This document shows, piece by piece, positions 62,353 through 64,000 of a DNA stretch of 64,000 nucleotides. Numbering within the stretch: the stretch's first letter is position 1; every line of letters starts with the position of its first letter. Below the pieces are notes generated by a model. It ran no database searches. It saw only the letters and a program-made list of their open reading frames with translations, and was not told the origin of the DNA. Position numbers and translations under genes: made by a program. This DNA comes from Glandiceps talaboti (lineage: Eukaryota > Hemichordata > Enteropneusta > Spengelidae), in assembly GCF_964340395.1 (NCBI RefSeq), contig NC_135561.1:6567518-6631517 (forward strand), written 5' to 3'.

Positions 62353-63520
62353 CCCTAATATTATTTGCTAAATTATAAAAAAATGCAAATTGTCTGTGTT
62401 AGTTGTATGTTTTGTATAGTGACGCCCTTGTCCTGAATTCAATTCTTTTCCTACCAAGATTTTATAATAGGCCACAAAAATCCTCCCTTTTACAGTTATT
62501 GATAAAATTAAAAGCCATCATCACAGCTTGCATATTGTGCCTTTTATAGTCACTAATGGGAAAAAAGCTTTCATAAGTTAGAAGACATGTGGTAGGTAGA
62601 CTATTGTGAATGTTGCTGATTTTGCTGTTCAGTGTTGTATATTTTGTGTGTCTTACTGGAAGTGGTGTCACCAGGTAGGATTCTAATTTCTACCCAGTTT
62701 ATTGAATTTATACCCTCTGTGCATACCAGTCTCTTTTATTGTGTCACCAATAGAGGGCACTGTACCAGCCTAGCACAGTGTCACCTTGGAATCACCTTTG
62801 ACCTAATTTGCAGTTTGAACTTGGCTCGAAGTACGTGTCGACACATGACAAAAATATGAGAATAGAGACATTGCATGATACTATGTACATGTACATGCTG
62901 TGTCAATTTGCAATCATGATCACGATGTAGCCGCATTTTATACCATGAGAATGAAATTTCAGAGACAGACACAATCCATGTCAATTTTGAGACTCTCTTG
63001 AAATTAACTACTGCATTAATTAGCTGTATGCAAGCATTTTTCAAAAACCTGATAATCTTAATATGGAGGTTGATTATTGCGAGTGAAATGTTGCTTAAAT
63101 CTGGTATAATGTTTATATTTTCTTGCTCTGATACTAATATATATGTATGGTAGTTTTCATTAAAATATTAAATATTCGGGTCTAAGCAAGGTCACCTAAA
63201 TTTGATTTTTATCTTGAATTTTTATGCATGCTTCCCTGGGCAAATGCAATACATGGCTCCCAATCCTTGTAAAACTTTCTACACAACGATAATGGTGTTA
63301 TCTTGTTTTGAGTGTTTCTACTTGCATTGAAAAGTTGAACCCTATAAATTACATAAGGCTTCAGTATGTATGGGAAAATTAGAGAGATTACTATTACGTG
63401 TTTGACACTTGCTAGGCATAGAGGGTACAAGCTGTCATTTCAAAGAATGTCTTAAGAAGCAGCTGTCACCAGTGGATCTCAATATTTAAAGATTTTTGAA
63501 ATTTGTCAGGTCACAGTGAG

Positions 63521-63570
63521 GACCTGACCTGACCTGACCTGATCTGACCTGACCTGACCTGACCTGACCT
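63521..63570. repeat. (GACCT)n pentanucleotide
   Basis: Ten GACCT units with one GATCT variant. Confidence 0.97.
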
Positions 63571-64000
63571 CAATAACCACTTAAGAGACCTGGTCATCAG
63601 AGGCACTGATTTTTGTGTTTTTATCGTTATCATTGCTATCACCTTACAGTACATTTCATGATTATTGCACCATGTAATGTGTACAGCTACATACAGAGTT
63701 ACTTCTAGGTATTGTAATGTCCCACAAGGTGTACAGTATCATTATAGCTAACTAAACCGTTTTTAAAAAAAGATCTAGTTGGAGTTTTTAAGTCCTGAAA
63801 AGATGTAGACTCCTTGTAATTTGGAAAAAAAGAAATAACAGTATGCATTATAACTGAGTCTGTATGACTAAGATAATAGACATTATCCTTAAGTCTGAAA
63901 AAAAATGGAAATTTATTGCATAGAGTCAGGTCTACATCTAATGGATATTGATAATTCAATCCTATTAATTAGGAATCATTTTTCTTCATCAAATATCAGA

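Larger units (their letters stand above)
35586..64000. other. 28-kb stretch without recognised coding exons (putative giant first intron)
   Basis: I looked for the missing half of the C1 domain (a C-x2-C, then H-x2-C pattern after an AG) and other conserved exons on both strands and found none. Open frames are short and either repeat-driven or featureless. What the stretch does hold (minisatellites, microsatellites, small DNA transposons and a CpG-richer island) is listed separately. It is either one intron of the C1-domain gene running past the window or an intergenic desert. Confidence 0.55.

Overview
The window is nuclear DNA of an animal. The genes are broken by short GT-AG introns, the DNA is A+T-rich (roughly two thirds by eye), and microsatellites, foldback DNA transposons and one LINE tail fill the gaps. 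The proteins match animal orthologues along most of their length. The intron-dense genes and repeat style suggest a marine invertebrate (deuterostome or lophotrochozoan), but the sequence alone does not settle the phylum. I saw no bacterial genes, no CRISPR array and no retrovirus-like or capsid-bearing element.

Layout. (1) 784-4971, + strand: the last six coding exons of UQCC1, a complex III assembly factor; its 5' exons lie before the window. (2) 7808-10031, +: RPL39, complete in three exons, with a pyrimidine-rich (TOP-like) leader. (3) 13531-11732, -: POLR3K, complete in three exons, 108 residues. (4) 14061-16763, +: SNRNP25 of the minor spliceosome, complete in four exons, head-to-head with POLR3K across 529 bp. 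The same two genes are head-to-head neighbours in human. (5) 30796-21570, -: a TBCEL-like gene (tubulin cofactor E-like), ten exons, 586 residues, with an acidic insert among its leucine-rich repeats. (6) 35402-35585, +: the first coding exon of a C1-domain protein, most likely diacylglycerol kinase theta; it stops halfway through the zinc-binding C1 fold. No continuation was found in the remaining 28 kb.

The five annotated genes upstream of 31 kb are mostly housekeeping: respiration, ribosome, RNA polymerase III, minor splicing and tubulin handling. They do not form a pathway. From 35.6 to 64 kb there is no recognised coding exon. That stretch holds minisatellites, simple repeats, small DNA transposons and one CpG-richer, promoter-like island (about 58.75-59.65 kb). 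It reads as a very long first intron or a gene desert.

Mobile DNA is the richest layer. Many short non-autonomous elements show their own ends. Some have target-site duplications that I could read directly: 9 bp (Mutator-like, 3452-3803), 12 bp (18685-19135), 8 bp (hAT-like, 20225-20912 and 33237-33563; one with a mismatch at 52436-52616), TTA (42970-43359 and 50768-51497) and TTAA (piggyBac-like, 54629-54834). The 50768-51497 element sits in one unit of a tandem repeat whose other units preserve the empty site. I did not find a new multi-gene system; the interest lies in the conserved gene pair, the TBCEL insert, the long intron and the transposon structures.
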